Positions 13,731-15,241 of a stretch of DNA of 15,241 bases are shown one piece after another. Every line of letters starts with the position of its first letter. The first letter of the stretch is position 1. The notes under the pieces are model-generated. The model was not told where the DNA came from, searched no databases, and was given only the letters and a program-made list of their open reading frames with translations. Position numbers and translations under genes: made by a program. The stretch covers positions 1 to 15,241 of the forward strand of contig CALGFI010000180.1 of the NCBI GenBank assembly GCA_937881155.1, written 5' to 3'. The stretch is from an uncultured bacterium (GTDB lineage Bacteria > Actinomycetota > UBA4738 > HRBIN12).

Positions 13731-15121
13731 GTACGCGGACGGACCTGCGTCCCCGCTGCTGTGTCCATCACCTCGAGACCCATGCCCTGGAGCCGGTCGC
13801 GGAGCTCGTCGCTCTTGGCGTAGTCCTTGGAGGCTCGAGCCTCGTCGCGCTCGGCGACGAGGGCGCGCATCTCGTCGGTCGGCTCCCATCGTTCGCGCGC
13901 TTCGCGCAACAGGTCCAGTGCCAGAACGTCGTCCCACGTCGAGAGCAGGGCGACCTTCTCGCCACCCGGTAGCTTCGACGCTACGGTCTCGTTCAGCACG
14001 ACGAGCGCGCGCGGCATGTCGAGGTCGTCCGCGACCGCCTCGCGGAACCGTTCATCGAGCTCGCGCGCGGGCTCCGATAGCTCCGCTGCCGCGTCACCCC
14101 ATGATGCGACCCGGCGGCGGAGGTCGGCCAGCCGACGATTCTGGCCCTCGAGCGCCTCCCAGCTGAAGTCCATCTCGCTGCGGTATCGGGTTCCCAAGCA
14201 CAGCATCCGAAACGCGAGCGGGTCGATGCCCTGTTCGACGAGATCCGTGACGCGATAGACGTTCTTCGCGGACTTCGCCATCTTCGCCCCGCTCATCTGG
14301 AGGAATCCGCCGTGCGCCCAGATCGAGACAACCTGGTGACCGACCGCGCCCTCGGACTGGGCGATCTCGTCCTCGTGGTGCGGGAACTTGTTGTCGTTGC
14401 CTCCCGTGTGGATGTCGAAGCGTTCGCCCAGATGCTTCATCGACATCGCCGAGCACTCGATGTGCCACCCGGGGAACCCGTCACCCCACGGGCTCGGCCA
14501 TTTCAGCGCGCGGTTCGGCCCCGCCTTCTTCCACAGCGCGAAGTCCTCGGGATGCCGCTTCGCGGGATCGACGGCCACCTCCTGCCGGTGACCCGCTCGA
14601 AGCTGAGCCAGCGTGTTCCCCGACAGCTTCCCGTAGCCGGGGAAGGTCGTGACGTCGTAGTACACCGTGCCGTCGACCTCGTACGCGTGTCCCTTGTCGA
14701 TGAGGATCTTGATGAGATCGATCATCTCGTCGATGTGCTGCGTCGCGCGCGGGTACAGGTCGGCGCGCTCGATCCCGACGAGGTCAGAATCCTCGAGGAA
14801 CGCGTTCGTGTACTTTTCGGCGATCTCGGTGGCAGAGAGGCCTTCGTCGGCCTCGGCCAGCTCCATCTTGTCGCGGCCCGTGTCGGAGACCTCGTCGGTC
14901 ATGTGCCCGACATCGGTGATGTTCATGATCCACTGCACGTTCCTGCCCTCGAACCGCAGCGCGCGGCGGATCAGGTCGCCGAGCATGAACGACCGCATGT
15001 TGCCGATGTGGATGTACCGGTACACGGTCGGTCCGCAGGAGTAGATCTTCACGGTCTCCCCGTCCACGGGGGAGACCTCGATCAGCTCACGCGAGAGCGA
15101 ATCGAACAGGCGCACGGTCAT
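13727..15121 (-). CDS. cysS: Cysteinyl-tRNA synthetase
   Basis: This class I synthetase charges tRNA-Cys with cysteine. The 464-residue protein has the zinc site C29, C223, H248 and E252 in the usual spacing, a HIGH-type motif reading HIGN (38-41), GWHIECSAMS (218-227), the FDIHTGGNDNKFPHHEDEIAQSE block (235-257), KMAKS (280-284, family KMSKS), and a C-terminal DALR/anticodon region after about 330. Length and the complete C-terminal region favour CysS over the mycothiol ligase MshC, which is shorter. The ATG at 15121 has a TATGCT box only two bases before it, so the GTG of codon 3 (15115) may be the real, leaderless start; both give nearly the same protein. The gene is convergent with the M24 peptidase, and their stops share a CTAG. 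Confidence 0.97.
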   Translation of the reverse strand: MTVRLFDSLSRELIEVSPVDGETVKIYSCGPTVYRYIHIGNMRSFMLGDLIRRALRFEGRNVQWIMNITDVGHMTDEVSDTGRDKMELAEADEGLSATEIAEKYTNAFLEDSDLVGIERADLYPRATQHIDEMIDLIKILIDKGHAYEVDGTVYYDVTTFPGYGKLSGNTLAQLRAGHRQEVAVDPAKRHPEDFALWKKAGPNRALKWPSPWGDGFPGWHIECSAMSMKHLGERFDIHTGGNDNKFPHHEDEIAQSEGAVGHQVVSIWAHGGFLQMSGAKMAKSAKNVYRVTDLVEQGIDPLAFRMLCLGTRYRSEMDFSWEALEGQNRRLADLRRRVASWGDAAAELSEPARELDERFREAVADDLDMPRALVVLNETVASKLPGGEKVALLSTWDDVLALDLLREARERWEPTDEMRALVAERDEARASKDYAKSDELRDRLQGMGLEVMDTAAGTQVRPRT

Positions 15122-15123
15122 CC

Positions 15124-15129
15124 AGCATA
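15124..15129 (-). promoter_or_regulatory. Putative cysS -10 box
   Basis: Read on the minus strand, TATGCT (15129 down to 15124) fits TAnnnT with four of six bases of TATAAT. It lies two bases before the annotated ATG and eight before the GTG at codon 3, so it supports a leaderless start at the GTG rather than the ATG. Confidence 0.35.
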
Positions 15130-15140
15130 GCGACGGTCAG

Positions 15141-15167
15141 ACCGGCGACGGGAACGGCTCCGCCGGT
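15141..15167 (-). terminator. Hairpin after the partial gene at the right edge
   Basis: ACCGGCG (15141-15147) pairs perfectly with CGCCGGT (15161-15167) around a 13-base loop, starting three bases past the stop of the minus-strand gene at the window edge. An overlapping outer repeat, TAGCGAC (15128-15134) and GTCGCTA (15166-15172), offers an alternative fold. There is no T-run, so termination is only suggested. It lies just upstream of the cysS -10 box. Confidence 0.4.
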
Positions 15168-15169
15168 CG

Positions 15170-15241
15170 CTACGACGGTGGGGGAGGAGGCGTCGGCGAC
15201 CGCTGGCCGTTTCCGCCCTGACCGTCTCCCTGCGTGCTGCC
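15170..15241 (-). CDS. C-terminal tail of an unknown protein (partial)
   Basis: On the minus strand a frame enters from the right edge and stops at the TAG at 15172-15170 after 23 codons. It reads GSTQGDGQGGNGQRSPTPPPPPS, a Gly/Gln-rich then poly-proline tail of low complexity. Such tails are common at the disordered ends of secreted, cell-wall or serine/threonine-kinase-related actinobacterial proteins, but this piece is too short to name. It is supported by the following hairpin and by cysS starting 48 bp later on the same strand. Other frames here cannot be ruled out. Confidence 0.45.
   Translation of the reverse strand, partial: GSTQGDGQGGNGQRSPTPPPPPS

Noticed and set aside
13727..15121. 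Mycothiol ligase MshC instead of CysS
   Set aside because: The 464-residue length and the full C-terminal region after KMAKS fit CysS; MshC is shorter.

Overview
The window is high-GC DNA from an actinobacterium. It holds a 20S proteasome, the Pup ligase PafA, the PafB/PafC regulators, a Tat translocase and a HelY-type helicase, a combination that is essentially diagnostic of Actinomycetota. The order pafA-pafB-pafC-tatA-tatC-helY-M24 peptidase matches what I know of the Mycobacterium tuberculosis chromosome (pafA, pafB, pafC, tatA, tatC, helY, pepE). The inserted genes differ (DUF3866, a zinc-ribbon protein, an alpha/beta hydrolase, a lipid kinase), and the many TAnnnT boxes close to start codons also point to an actinobacterium. 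I infer a deep-branching, non-mycobacterial lineage, possibly from a metagenome assembly, and cannot name it.

Layout: 1-779 is the end of prcB and all of prcA (20S core particle). 843-2201 is pafA, behind a terminator-like hairpin and a leaderless-type promoter. 2223-3350 (minus) is a DUF3866 protein, divergent from pafB across only 23 bp. 3374-5285 is the overlapping pafB-pafC pair. 5350-5706 is a small two-CxxC protein of unknown role. 5737-7287 is a tat cluster: a 78-residue single-span protein, a TatA/TatB-like protein with a duplicated amphipathic helix, and TatC. 7313-8035 is a membrane-anchored protein of unknown function, followed by an alpha/beta hydrolase (8039-8773). 8841-11570 is a HelY/Ski2-like helicase carrying an in-frame 60-bp tandem duplication. 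11658-12642 is a diacylglycerol/sphingosine-kinase-family gene broken by a 61-bp tandem duplication. 12639-13730 is an M24 metallopeptidase. 13727-15121 (minus) is cysS, and 15170-15241 (minus) is the tail of an unknown gene. Coding density is very high; no gap exceeds about 90 bp and I see no RNA genes, insertion sequences or CRISPR arrays.

Functionally, the left part is protein turnover by pupylation and DNA-damage regulation (PafA tags proteins with Pup, PrcA/PrcB degrade them, PafB/PafC respond to DNA damage), the middle is export of folded proteins, and the right part is RNA processing, lipid phosphorylation, peptide hydrolysis and Cys-tRNA synthesis. Pup, Dop and the Mpa/ARC ATPase are not in the window and would be expected to the left of prcB.

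Most of this is ordinary housekeeping. The points worth attention are the duplicated amphipathic helix of the TatA/B protein, the small Tat-like companion in front of it, two independent tandem duplications of about 60 bp lying only 1 kb apart (one frame-preserving, one frame-breaking), and a very compact divergent promoter with overlapping -10 boxes between DUF3866 and pafB.
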